From: a virus
Virus record (IMG/VR): IMGVR_UViG_3300015371_000001
Span: 62,001 to 126,000 of that record
Strand: one strand, 5' to 3'
Length of the DNA: 64,000 nucleotides
Part shown: piece by piece, positions 1 through 8,000 of the stretch
How positions within the stretch are numbered: the first letter of the stretch is position 1
How the letters are laid out: each line of letters opens with the position of its first letter
The notes under the pieces: model-generated
What the model was told of the DNA's origin: nothing
Seen by the model: the letters and a program-made list of their open reading frames with translations, nothing else
The model's database searches: none
Position numbers and translations under genes: made by a program

Positions 1-527
1 CCGGCGACTGTGCCGGATGGACCGACGACCGGACGCCGTATGAGTTCGGTGTCATCGAGCCGTTGTCTGGCGAGGGGCCGGATCGGTTCTGTACGTACTG
101 CGGCGACATCGCCGTGACGGTGGAGCGGATCACGGTCGCCAACGACCCGATGGGCCGTCTCTACCTTCGTTGCCAGACGCACACGGCGCTGCGAGAGGGC
201 CAGAACGTCAGGGTGACGTTCTGGAACTATCGAGTGACCCGAGAGGTTGTTGGCGGCGAGGACGTGTATGCGGTCCGGGAGTTCTACTACGAGAACGATG
301 AGATCAAGGCGTGGTCGGTGGACCCGAAGGGACCGCGCGGCGACACCTACGTTGAGCTTGTGACCGACTACACCATGTTCGCGGCGGCGTTCAACCACCC
401 GACGCTGGACATCACCGATGCCAAGAGGCCGTCGGACATCATCGAGATTCCGCTGGAGCAGTCTCGTGAAGCAGCCAGGGCTGAGTTCGTGCAGGCGCTC
501 CAGGACCACGGCACCTTTTGTGATTGA
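1..527 (+). CDS. Zinc-ribbon-like protein, 5' end outside window
   Basis: The frame is open from the left edge (codons in phase with base 3) to the TGA at 525-527, so the true start lies upstream of the window; an internal TTG at 63 is only a fallback. Cysteines sit in a CAGW context, a CTYC knuckle and an RCQTH context, which suggests a zinc-bound N-terminal half followed by an acidic, non-repetitive C-terminal half. No enzyme motif is visible. It precedes a glycosyltransferase and the tail module. Function unknown; that it is a real gene is well supported, the metal site is inferred. Confidence 0.7.
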   Translation, partial: GDCAGWTDDRTPYEFGVIEPLSGEGPDRFCTYCGDIAVTVERITVANDPMGRLYLRCQTHTALREGQNVRVTFWNYRVTREVVGGEDVYAVREFYYENDEIKAWSVDPKGPRGDTYVELVTDYTMFAAAFNHPTLDITDAKRPSDIIEIPLEQSREAARAEFVQALQDHGTFCD

Positions 528-539
528 GTTGCCTGTGTA

Positions 540-653
540 GTGAAACACCGTGAGGACCCTCCTCTGTCCTGGCACATGCTGGGGTTCTTCCTCCTCGGGG
601 TCCTCGTGGTCACACCGGCCATGTGCTGGGCTCTGGTCCATTTCTTCGGATAG
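540..653 (+). CDS. Small single-pass membrane protein (37 aa)
   Basis: A GTG start gives a 37-residue peptide with a charged N-terminus (KHRED) and one hydrophobic segment of about 22 residues (GFFLLGVLVVTPAMCWAL). The stop lies 9 bases before the next start, and the AGAGGAGGA that follows is the ribosome site of the glycosyltransferase. No strong Shine-Dalgarno precedes this ORF, so it could be chance, but it fills the only gap between two real genes and has the shape of phage mini membrane proteins. Function unknown. Confidence 0.42.
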   Translation: MKHREDPPLSWHMLGFFLLGVLVVTPAMCWALVHFFG

Positions 654-662
654 AGGAGGAGT

Positions 663-1895
663 ATGAAGATCATCGTGGAGGCCCCGCTGTCCACGTTCTC
701 GGGCTACGGGAACGATGGCATCGGGATGATCATGGCGCTGGTGCAGATGGGCCATGACGTGTACCTGGAGCCGAAGGTCGTGCAGCCGCCGCTCCCGACC
801 GAGGTCGCTGAGCTACTGACGAAACCTCTGGCTTCCCCGTTTGATCTCGCCATTCACCACGTAGATCCTGGCCAGCTTGGCTTCGAGCAGCCGGAAGCAC
901 CGGCCAAGGCCCAAGCCGCCGAGGTGAACGTCGGTTGGACGATGTGGGAGTACTCCACCTTGGACAACCTGCCGGGACGGAGCCTGGTACGGGACCGGTG
1001 GAAGTACTTCGACGCGATCTTGTGCTACGACGATGTCACTGCTGGAGCTTTGGACCCCAGAGTTGGTCGTTACGTGGACGTGACCAAAGACGAGCAGGGC
1101 TACCTGCACCAGACGACCACTAAGGAGGAGGTGAAGTTCCCCGTCCTCCAGGGCGGTTACTGGCCGAGTCGATGGCCGCACGTCGACCGTGATTGGTTCG
1201 GCGACCGGTTCGGCTTCTGCATGATTGGGATGCTCCACGAGCGCAAGGACCCGTTCACCGCGATCAACGCCTTTGCTGAGTTGAAGCGTGAGAAGGGTGC
1301 GGAGTTCGAGGGAGCCGAACTACATCTCAAGACGCAGTCGCCGGGGCTTCATCCTCAGATGGAGAAGATCTACCCCAAGGTCAGGGTTCACTATGTCAAC
1401 TGGACCACGGACAAGCTGCGAGCCTTCATGTCGTTCCAGCACTGCCTCCTCGCGCCGAGCCGGGGCGAGGGCAAGAACATGCCCGCGCTGGAGTTCATGT
1501 CGACGGGCGGGACCGCCATCGCCACAGCCTGGGGCGGGCACACGCAGTGGCTCAACCCGGAGTACTCGCTGGGGATCGACTACACCTTGGCTCCGGTGTC
1601 GGGTGGCAAGTACCCCAACTGTATGAACGCTCGCGCGTCCAAGGACCACCTCAAGGAGTTGATGTGGCGGGTCTACTCCGACCGGCAGTACGCCAAGAAG
1701 CTGGGCGACAACGCCGCCAGGGCGATTCCCAACTCTCACAGTTGGACGAACGTCATGGAGCGGTTCTTCCTGCGGCTCAAGGACGAGATCACGTTCAAGG
1801 ACAAGGGTCGTGCGCTGTACGAGAAGCATGTGGCGACCAAGTCGGAGGCACAGAGGGAGTCCGAATGGCAGCGCCAGACGCCAGTGAGCTACTGA
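663..1895 (+). CDS. Glycosyltransferase, GT4-like
   Basis: A 410-residue protein with the two-lobe layout of GT-B glycosyltransferases. The N-terminal lobe begins with a beta strand and a glycine-rich loop (STFSGYGNDG). The C-terminal lobe has GMLHERKDP, then the donor-site signature GEGKNMPALEFMSTGG around residues 270-285, the acidic/glycine pattern of GT4 enzymes. These enzymes move a sugar from a nucleotide-sugar to an acceptor. In actinophages such genes near the tail module are known or proposed to glycosylate virion proteins; here that is inferred from position, 1.5 kb before the major tail protein. Host-wall modification is the alternative. Start is ATG with AGGAGGA 3 bases upstream. 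Confidence 0.8.
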   Translation: MKIIVEAPLSTFSGYGNDGIGMIMALVQMGHDVYLEPKVVQPPLPTEVAELLTKPLASPFDLAIHHVDPGQLGFEQPEAPAKAQAAEVNVGWTMWEYSTLDNLPGRSLVRDRWKYFDAILCYDDVTAGALDPRVGRYVDVTKDEQGYLHQTTTKEEVKFPVLQGGYWPSRWPHVDRDWFGDRFGFCMIGMLHERKDPFTAINAFAELKREKGAEFEGAELHLKTQSPGLHPQMEKIYPKVRVHYVNWTTDKLRAFMSFQHCLLAPSRGEGKNMPALEFMSTGGTAIATAWGGHTQWLNPEYSLGIDYTLAPVSGGKYPNCMNARASKDHLKELMWRVYSDRQYAKKLGDNAARAIPNSHSWTNVMERFFLRLKDEITFKDKGRALYEKHVATKSEAQRESEWQRQTPVSY

Positions 1896-2179
1896 TGGAT
1901 CGTCAAGAGTGCGGTCCTTGGTGTCCGGTCTGCCACATTCTTCGGCCTGCTGATGGGATCGCCCGTTCGGAGTACTGGATCTCGCTGACCAGTCGGCTCA
2001 ATGAGTCGGCGATGTGCTGCCACACCATCTGTCGGTACTGCGTGGCGAAGGTCCGGAAGGACGGCGGCTATAAGCACTGGAAGATCGCATCGGTCAGTGA
2101 TCTCAAGTGGCCGATGGTTGCGGAGGCCGACGGCAAGAAGTTTGAGTACCAGGCGATAGCGATTGAGCCGGTGTCATGA
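1865..2179 (+). CDS. Small zinc-finger protein
   Basis: Contains CGPWCPVC and CCHTICRYC clusters about 35 residues apart, the spacing of a two-knuckle zinc site, then a basic stretch (KVRKDGGYKHWK). The chosen ATG at 1865 has AGGGAG 6 bases upstream and overlaps the glycosyltransferase by 31 bases; the alternative ATG at 1895 gives 94 residues and a 1-base TGATG overlap but a weaker ribosome site. Possibly nucleic-acid binding, by family habit only. Confidence 0.68.
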   Translation: MAAPDASELLMDRQECGPWCPVCHILRPADGIARSEYWISLTSRLNESAMCCHTICRYCVAKVRKDGGYKHWKIASVSDLKWPMVAEADGKKFEYQAIAIEPVS

Positions 2180-2466
2180 CCGGCTGGATCATCGCGCTCA
2201 TCATCGGCCTCGGGTTCTACTGGATCACGATTAGGGACGAGGATGAGTGGCCACCGACGGTCAAGGACGCTTGGCGGTTGATGGTTTGGTACTGCTGGCT
2301 GCTCTGGATTCCGACGCTCGTCCTGGAGTACGTGGGCCCGTGGCAGGGACCGATGCACCTGATTCACGGTGTGCTCACTATGCCGTACCTCTTGCTCATC
2401 GCGGTGTACTTGTACTACTGGATCGACTGGCGGCTCCAGCGTCGTCACCGAAAGGAAATCTCATGA
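2176..2466 (+). CDS. Integral membrane protein, about 3 TM segments
   Basis: 96 residues, very rich in Trp, Leu, Ile and Tyr. Hydrophobic stretches sit near residues 2-18, 35-52 and 65-82, and the C-terminus is basic (RRHRKEIS), which predicts it faces the cytoplasm. It starts in the ATGA that ends the previous gene and ends in the ATGA that starts the next, so it is translationally coupled to both. No family recognised. Confidence 0.72.
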   Translation: MTGWIIALIIGLGFYWITIRDEDEWPPTVKDAWRLMVWYCWLLWIPTLVLEYVGPWQGPMHLIHGVLTMPYLLLIAVYLYYWIDWRLQRRHRKEIS

Positions 2467-2945
2467 GCGATCTGTATGAGCCGAACCACTACGCGAAGAT
2501 CACCGAGGCGGTAGTCGACGCAACTCCACCGGAGCGAGTGCTGAACGCGCTGGGGCTCGATGACGGCAACACGGTGATCCGACGGGTCCGCACCAAGTAC
2601 CAGGACAACGGTACGGCGAAGCATTCGCTCATCGAGCAGTCGGTCTCTTGGTTCCCGACCGACTACGGGGAGAAGGCTCCGAAGCTGTTGACGACCGACC
2701 GCATCCGGGAGGGGACCTACCGCTACCTTGCCGACGCGCTCGACGTTCGGCTGTCGAAGGTGACTCACATCTTCGAGACGGACCTGGCGACTGAGTCGGA
2801 GGCTGACACGCTGGGGCTCTATCACGGAGTCTCCCGAGCGAATCTGCCGGTGACCCCCGAGATCGTCCGTGGCCGACACCTGTTCGAGACCGACCAGGGC
2901 CGTGTCATCGAGTTCGGTGAGTCGATCTCCTCGAACGAGCTATGA
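2463..2945 (+). CDS. Stand-alone UTRA-like ligand-binding domain
   Basis: 160 residues matching the pattern of the UTRA domain, the effector-binding half of GntR/HutC regulators: VIRRVRTKYQ strand, the SWFPTDYG loop, EGTYRYLADAL helix, then TLGLYHGV and the closing strands. In bacteria UTRA follows an N-terminal winged helix; here that DNA-binding part is absent and the protein starts directly before UTRA. It could bind a small molecule or act as a dominant-negative or partner of a host GntR regulator (inference). Starts in an ATGA overlap. Confidence 0.6.
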   Translation: MSDLYEPNHYAKITEAVVDATPPERVLNALGLDDGNTVIRRVRTKYQDNGTAKHSLIEQSVSWFPTDYGEKAPKLLTTDRIREGTYRYLADALDVRLSKVTHIFETDLATESEADTLGLYHGVSRANLPVTPEIVRGRHLFETDQGRVIEFGESISSNEL

Positions 2946-2952
2946 GGTAGCT

Positions 2953-2960
2953 CCGATAAT
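2953..2960 (+). promoter_or_regulatory. Candidate -10 box CCGATAAT before a GTG start
   Basis: GATAAT ends 6 bases before the GTG at 2967, the spacing expected if transcription starts on the first base of the start codon. The same 8-mer with the same 6-base gap to a GTG recurs at 42203-42210. No clear -35 element is visible. Confidence 0.4.
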
Positions 2961-2966
2961 TTCTGC

Positions 2967-3212
2967 GTGTCCGTAGATGCGCTTGAGGTGACGCCGGTCA
3001 GGTGTCCTAATGAGGATCTACGGAAGTTGATGTTTCAGGTCCGGTTCAACGGCGAGAAGCCGCGATACGTGGACGGCCTGGAGATCGAGTTGGCCTGTGA
3101 TGACTGCAAGCGGCTCTACCGACGGCAGGGGATGACCGTCAAGCGCGTACTCCATCGGTTCAACGTGCTCGGGGAGTGTACGGAGACCGTGATTGTCCGC
3201 GCCGGTCGTTGA
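2967..3212 (+). CDS. Com-like zinc-binding protein
   Basis: 81 residues. VRCPNEDLRKLMFQV followed by IELACDDCKRLYRR matches the layout of small Com-type zinc ribbons of phages (first Cys pair, K-L-hydrophobic strand, then I-E-hydrophobic-C-x2-C), but the first knuckle has lost its second Cys (CPNED). Known Com proteins bind RNA and control translation; that role here is inferred from similarity. A GTG start follows GATAAT by 6 bases, and no Shine-Dalgarno is evident, consistent with a leaderless message. Confidence 0.62.
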   Translation: MSVDALEVTPVRCPNEDLRKLMFQVRFNGEKPRYVDGLEIELACDDCKRLYRRQGMTVKRVLHRFNVLGECTETVIVRAGR

Positions 3213-3318
3213 CGACGACCCTGGCGACGAGGGGCTGTGGAGCCTCCTCGTAGAGGACGACATTTACGACGCAGATGTGGCCGCTTCCCTCGGGGAGGCT
3301 GAGACCCCGAACCGATGA
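3193..3318 (+). CDS. Possible small acidic protein (41 aa)
   Basis: A TTG with GGAG 7 bases upstream opens a 41-residue, strongly acidic frame (contains VVDDDPGDEGLWSLLVEDD). Its TGA overlaps (ATGA) a further 17-residue frame, 3315-3368, that stops directly before the major tail protein ATG. The chained overlaps and acidic bias look coding, but both are too short to be sure. Confidence 0.3.
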   Translation: MSAPVVDDDPGDEGLWSLLVEDDIYDADVAASLGEAETPNR

Positions 3319-3368
3319 TCCTTCCAGACGAGATCAAGTCTGACCTCTCGCCTGTGAAGGAGATGTAG

Positions 3369-3944
3369 ATGGCGACCACGACTTTTGAGGGTTTCAGCAT
3401 CAGCCATGCTGCGATCCTCAACGGCACGACCGGCGCTGAGGAGACCTGGGGCGACATCTACGGCGTGCGCCAGGGCAGCCTTGAGATCGACTCGGACTCG
3501 TACGACAACACGGGTGACGACGCGGTCCTTTCGACCTGGTTCTGGTTCAACTTCGCGAACGTCACGATCCAGGGCGGTTACGTCCCGTTCGTGACGATGG
3601 CGAACCTGGCTGGTTCCACGGTCACCTCCTCCGGTACGGCCCCCAACGACTACTACAGCCTCCCGCTGTGGAACGAGGGTTCGCTGAACACCTCGCGGCG
3701 TCCCATGCTGGTCCGGGTGCCGTCGAAGGACAGCGCGGGCGTTGTCCGAACCCTTGACTTCGTGCTCTACAACGTGAGCTTCCAGCCGTTCAGCTTCGAC
3801 GGACCGACCTACAAGGACGGTCTGCTTCTGAACTACACCGGACGAGCCCTGATGTCGAGCACCAACGAGCGCGGCCAGGCTCTCTCTGAGCGCGCTATCG
3901 GTCGACTGATCAACCGTCCTTCGGGCACCACCGGAATCTTCTAA
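3369..3944 (+). CDS. Major tail tube protein
   Basis: 191 residues, beta-rich, with Gly/Ser/Thr-rich loops and no Cys, directly upstream of the tail assembly chaperone pair and tape measure. That order (major tail, chaperones with frameshift, tape measure) is the standard siphovirus arrangement and is the main ground for the call. The C-terminal section (GRALMSSTNERGQALS) is compact and basic. The start is ATG after AAGGAGATGTAG. It would polymerise into the tail tube around the tape measure. A capsid decoration protein is less likely given position. Confidence 0.75.
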   Translation: MATTTFEGFSISHAAILNGTTGAEETWGDIYGVRQGSLEIDSDSYDNTGDDAVLSTWFWFNFANVTIQGGYVPFVTMANLAGSTVTSSGTAPNDYYSLPLWNEGSLNTSRRPMLVRVPSKDSAGVVRTLDFVLYNVSFQPFSFDGPTYKDGLLLNYTGRALMSSTNERGQALSERAIGRLINRPSGTTGIF

Positions 3945-3977
3945 TCCCTAGCCCCCTGAGGGCAGAAGGAGAGTCGC

Positions 3978-4682
3978 ATGACGACCAGAACCGAGGACTA
4001 CACCGGTCCGAGCAAGCCCGACGGCGAGCCGGTCGACCCGAAGGCTCCGGAGCACGATCCCGAGGACACTCCTCAGGACGATCCGGACACGGTTGCCCCC
4101 GTTTCACCGTCGGAGCCAGGGCCGACGCAGCCTGGCAAGGGCGATGAGGACAAGCAGCAGGTCGGCGTAGGCCGGGAGATGGACGCCATCGTCCCCATCT
4201 CGCCGATTGTGACGCTGTCCAACGGCACTGACGTGGAGGTTGTGCGGCTCAAGACGCGGGAGTTCTTCCGGCTCATGCGGATCATCACCCACGGCGCTCT
4301 GCCGTCGCTGATGTCCATGCAGGTCGACTTCGAGATCGAGGACGACCAGTTCATGCAGCGGCTCCTCTCGATCATCGTCATGGCTATCCCGGACTCGGAG
4401 AACGAGTCCATCGAGTTCATTCAGTCGGTCGTAGAGCCGACCGGGCTGATCGAGGGCAAGAAGCTGACCAAGACGCAGATCGAACACAACCTCCAGCGCC
4501 GGATCGATCTTCAGGAGATCCTGGCCAACCCTCCCATCGATGACACCTTGACGATCATCACCAAGGTGGTCGAGCAGGAGGCGGAGGACATTCAGGGCTT
4601 GGGAAAAAAGCTGCGGGCGATGTGGGACATGGCCCGAAAGACGGTCCAGACCCAAGACAAGAACGAGCAGAGCGAGAGCTAG
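3978..4682 (+). CDS. Tail assembly chaperone, short form (G-like)
   Basis: 234 residues. The first 60 are a Pro/Asp/Glu-rich disordered arm; from about residue 75 a helical domain follows (VVRLKTREFFRLMRI, then acidic helices). Tail assembly chaperones coat the tape measure before tube assembly. The last 25 codons lie past a GGGAAAA heptamer in the correct phase for a -1 shift. Ribosome site GAAGGAGAG precedes the ATG. Confidence 0.82.
   Translation: MTTRTEDYTGPSKPDGEPVDPKAPEHDPEDTPQDDPDTVAPVSPSEPGPTQPGKGDEDKQQVGVGREMDAIVPISPIVTLSNGTDVEVVRLKTREFFRLMRIITHGALPSLMSMQVDFEIEDDQFMQRLLSIIVMAIPDSENESIEFIQSVVEPTGLIEGKKLTKTQIEHNLQRRIDLQEILANPPIDDTLTIITKVVEQEAEDIQGLGKKLRAMWDMARKTVQTQDKNEQSES
4601..4607 (+). 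other. Programmed -1 ribosomal frameshift site GGGAAAA
   Basis: Read in the zero frame as G GGA AAA, a canonical X XXY YYZ slippery heptamer. Slipping one base back moves ribosomes into the frame that is open from 4607 to 5086, so a fused chaperone of about 369 residues is made at low frequency, as in lambda G/GT. Frames were checked codon by codon: 3978 and 4605 are in phase, and 4607 is in phase with the downstream frame. Confidence 0.85.
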
Positions 4683-5086
4683 CCGCGCTGGACCCTGGAC
4701 GGCTGGCTGGAGGACTCGCCAGAGCCTTCGACCTGATCGAGAAGGAGTACGGATGGTCCGACGATCAGGTGCTCGACCTGACGCTCCGGCGCATCCGGCA
4801 GATCCAGGCCGCGATCTTCCAGCGGCAGTACGTCGAGACGCGGCAACGTCGCTCAGAGATGTCCTGGCAGACGCGAATGTTGGCACAGATCATTGCTGCT
4901 GCTATGTCCGAGGCCGACAAGGAAGGCAACAACCCGCTCGGCGACATTGCAGCCGGACTGGACATGGACTTCCCAAGCACACCCGATGAGGTCAAGCAGA
5001 ACCGGAAGGAGGCTCCGCCGCCCGAGCCCAAGGCGGGGTCCTTCGAGAGGTTGATGGGCATGATGGGCCGGAACCTGGAGCAGTAG
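4607..5086 (+). CDS. Tail assembly chaperone, frameshift extension (T-like)
   Basis: Expressed by the -1 shift at 4601-4607. It adds about 159 residues: a charged linker, a helical core (DQVLDLTLRRIRQIQ, then ETRQRRSEMSWQTRM) and a Pro/Glu-rich tail ending in MMGRNLEQ. The extension of GT-type chaperones is known to contact the tail tube protein. There is an in-frame GTG at 4622, but no convincing ribosome site, so independent translation is unlikely. The stop abuts the tape measure start (TAGATG). Confidence 0.82.
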   Translation, partial: KAAGDVGHGPKDGPDPRQERAERELAALDPGRLAGGLARAFDLIEKEYGWSDDQVLDLTLRRIRQIQAAIFQRQYVETRQRRSEMSWQTRMLAQIIAAAMSEADKEGNNPLGDIAAGLDMDFPSTPDEVKQNRKEAPPPEPKAGSFERLMGMMGRNLEQ

Positions 5087-8000
5087 ATGGCTGTCGATGC
5101 ACCTGGTGGAGATCGCCTTTACAAGGTGATCTACCAGGCCATTGCCGACTACTCGAAGTTCTTCCGCGAGACCGACAAGGCCAAGGCTCGGCTCAAGGAG
5201 GTCGGCAAGGCCGAGACGCAGGAGTCGCAGACCGCCACCTCGGCTAACAAAGAGGCGGAGAAGTCCACCACCTCGCGCTCGGACGCAGTCAAAGAGCTTC
5301 TGAAGAACATTCAGGACCAGAACGCTGCGACCAAGAAGCTGAGTGATGCCGATAAGGACCGGTCCCGGTCGGCCCAGCTTGCCGCCCGCATGGAGGACAA
5401 GCTGGCGGGGTCCCGCGAGAAGGTGGCGCGGGCGAACCTCGGGCTGTTGAAGGCGACCCAACAGCTACAGGTGGCGCAGAAGAACTACAACGACTCGCTC
5501 AAGACGGATGACATCGACAAGCACCACGCTGCCATCCTCCGGCTGAAGGACGCCGAGCTTCAACTGACGACGGCGACCAGACAGGTGTCGTCGTCCACGC
5601 TCCAACTGAATGACGACATCAAGCGCGTACGAGGCGGCGGCTGGGGCTCCTTTTTCAAGGAGATGGTCGGTGGCTTCGGTTCGATCTCAGCGGCGGCGGA
5701 GGACTTCCACGTCGTTATGGAGATCTTCAAGGAGCCGGTGCTGATCCTCGGTATCCAGGCGATTTTGGCAGCAGTCAACTCCCTGGCAGCCGGTCTCTTG
5801 AGCCTCGCTGGAGCGGTAGGTCCTGCTGTAGGAGCCCTAGGCACTTTGCCTGGGGCTTTTGTCGGTCTGGCCACCGTGATCGGTACCTTCACAGCCGGTC
5901 TCTCCGGCGTTGGTGAAGCCCTCAAGGCCCTGGGTGCGGCGCACGACTCGGCGGCGGCAGACGCCAAGGCTGATGCTCAGGCCCAGCAGCAGGCGGCGGA
6001 CCAGGTCCGGGCGGCTCAGGAGTCGCTGGCAGCGGCGCGGAGGACGCTGTCGGAGACCTACATCTCGTCGGCTGAATCGATCAAGTCGGCTGAGGAGCAG
6101 GTCGCTGCGGCGCAGCAGTCGGAGAAGGACGCTCAGGAAGCCCTCACGCAGGCCCGGAAGGACGCGGCTCTTGCCCTTCAGGATCTACGTGACCAGGTCG
6201 AAGGGCTGCGGCTCTCAGAGGAGCGCGCAGCACTGAGCCTGCGAGAGGCCCGACGCCGGTACATGGAGGTGCTGAACGACCCCAACTCCACCCGGCTGGA
6301 CATCGCTGACGCGGCTCTTGCTGTACGTGAGGCGGAGTACTCGCTGGAGCAGGCTCGCAAGGATGCGAAGCGGTCGGCTCAGGAGCTTCGCGAGGAGGAG
6401 AAGAAGGGGGTCAATCAGAGCGACGAGGTCGTCTCTGCTAGACAAAACCTGAAGGACGCAACCACCAACCTGGCGGACGCTCAGCAGAATCTTGCCGATA
6501 CACAGAGGCAGAGCGCACAGGCGATCAAGGATGCTCAGCGTGGGGTCAAAGACGCGGCACACGCTCTAACTGAGGCGCTACAGGCCCAGCAGGACGCCAC
6601 GGCTGGGCTGTCGACCAGCCAAGAGGCCCTGAAGCAGGCGATGAAGGACTTGTCGCCTGAGGCCCGGAAGTTCGTACGCGAGCTATACCGGATGAAGCCG
6701 ATTCTGGTGGACATCCGACAGGCGGCTCAGAAGGGGCTGTTGCCTGGGCTGGGGGAGGCCCTTGAGCACCTGAAGCCCTTGATCCCGACTGTCAAGAACG
6801 CCCTTCATGACATGGGCGAGGTGCTGGGGGACCTGGCCGTCAAGGGCGCGAAGATGGTCTCGTCCGGCCCGTGGCGACGAGACTTCAACCTGATCCTCCA
6901 GGACAACCTGGACTTGGTCGAGAAGTCTGGTACGGCGTTCTTCCAGATCGCTGATGCCTTCCGCCGTGTGGCTGTTGAGGCTCGTCCTCTGACCCATTGG
7001 TTCGGCGAGCTTATCGAGCAGTTTGGTGACTACATCGCCAAGTCGGCCAAGGTGAATCAGAAGAACGGCGATATGGCGGCGTTCTTCGAGCGGACCGAGG
7101 AGGTCCTGACCACCCTCGGTCACATCCTCAAGAACCTGGGTGAGATCTTCCTGGACGTTCTCGGTGCCGGGTCCGAAATGGGCCAGGGGCTCCTGGAGTC
7201 CTTCGACAAGCTGACCAGGAAGTGGGCTGACTGGACTGGCTCGATTGAGGGCCAGCACGCCATCGAGCACTGGTACGAGGAGTCGAGGCCGCTCCTCATC
7301 GAGATCCTGAAGCTGGTTCGTGATCTGGCTGCTGGGCTGTTCGAGGTCGGCGCGCACTCGGACATGACCAAGTTTGTTCACTTGATCCGAACCGAGCTAC
7401 TGCCAGCCGTTCTGGAACTGGCTCACCATGTGACCGGCGACCTGGGCGAGGCCCTGGTCCACCTGGCCACCGAGTTCGTCCACTTGTTCGACGTACTGGC
7501 TTACAGCGAGAACCAACTGTTCAAGGCGCTCGATGTCTTTACTGACTTCCTTCGAGTCATCAACTTCCTGATCGACAAGGTCCCGTTGGCGAAGCAGGCC
7601 ATCGGCATCTTCTTCACCGCCGTGGCGACCCTAGCGGCGCTGAAGCTGGTCGGTCTGCTGACCGGCTTCAGCAACTTGATCCGATTCACCGGGCAGCTTG
7701 GTGTCCAGGCCGGGTCGACTGGAGCCCTGACGCGCTACACCGACGGCTTGATCCTGATGAAGGACAAGGCGGTCCAGTCGGGCAAGGAAGTCACCGCTGC
7801 GTACGACACCATTAACAAGAAGGCTGTGGCCCTTCGTGGTGGTGCCGCGCTCCTCGGTGGGGCTATCGCGGCGTTGGGCACGCAGTTCGCCGGAACCCAG
7901 AAGGGGTCTCTGGCCACAAGTGCCAACGTGGCGTCTCAGGCCGTCTCTGGAGCCTTGCTGGGCTTCTCGGCTACCGGAGGCCCGTGGGGTGCTGCGATTG

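Noticed and set aside
4104-4886. 260-residue minus-strand ORF opposite the tail chaperones
   Set aside because: It covers the frameshift region, whose two plus-strand frames and slippery site are well supported.
5349-5356. CCGATAAG in the tape measure as a promoter
   Set aside because: It is inside coding sequence with no nearby start, as is the copy at 13718; both count against over-reading the motif.
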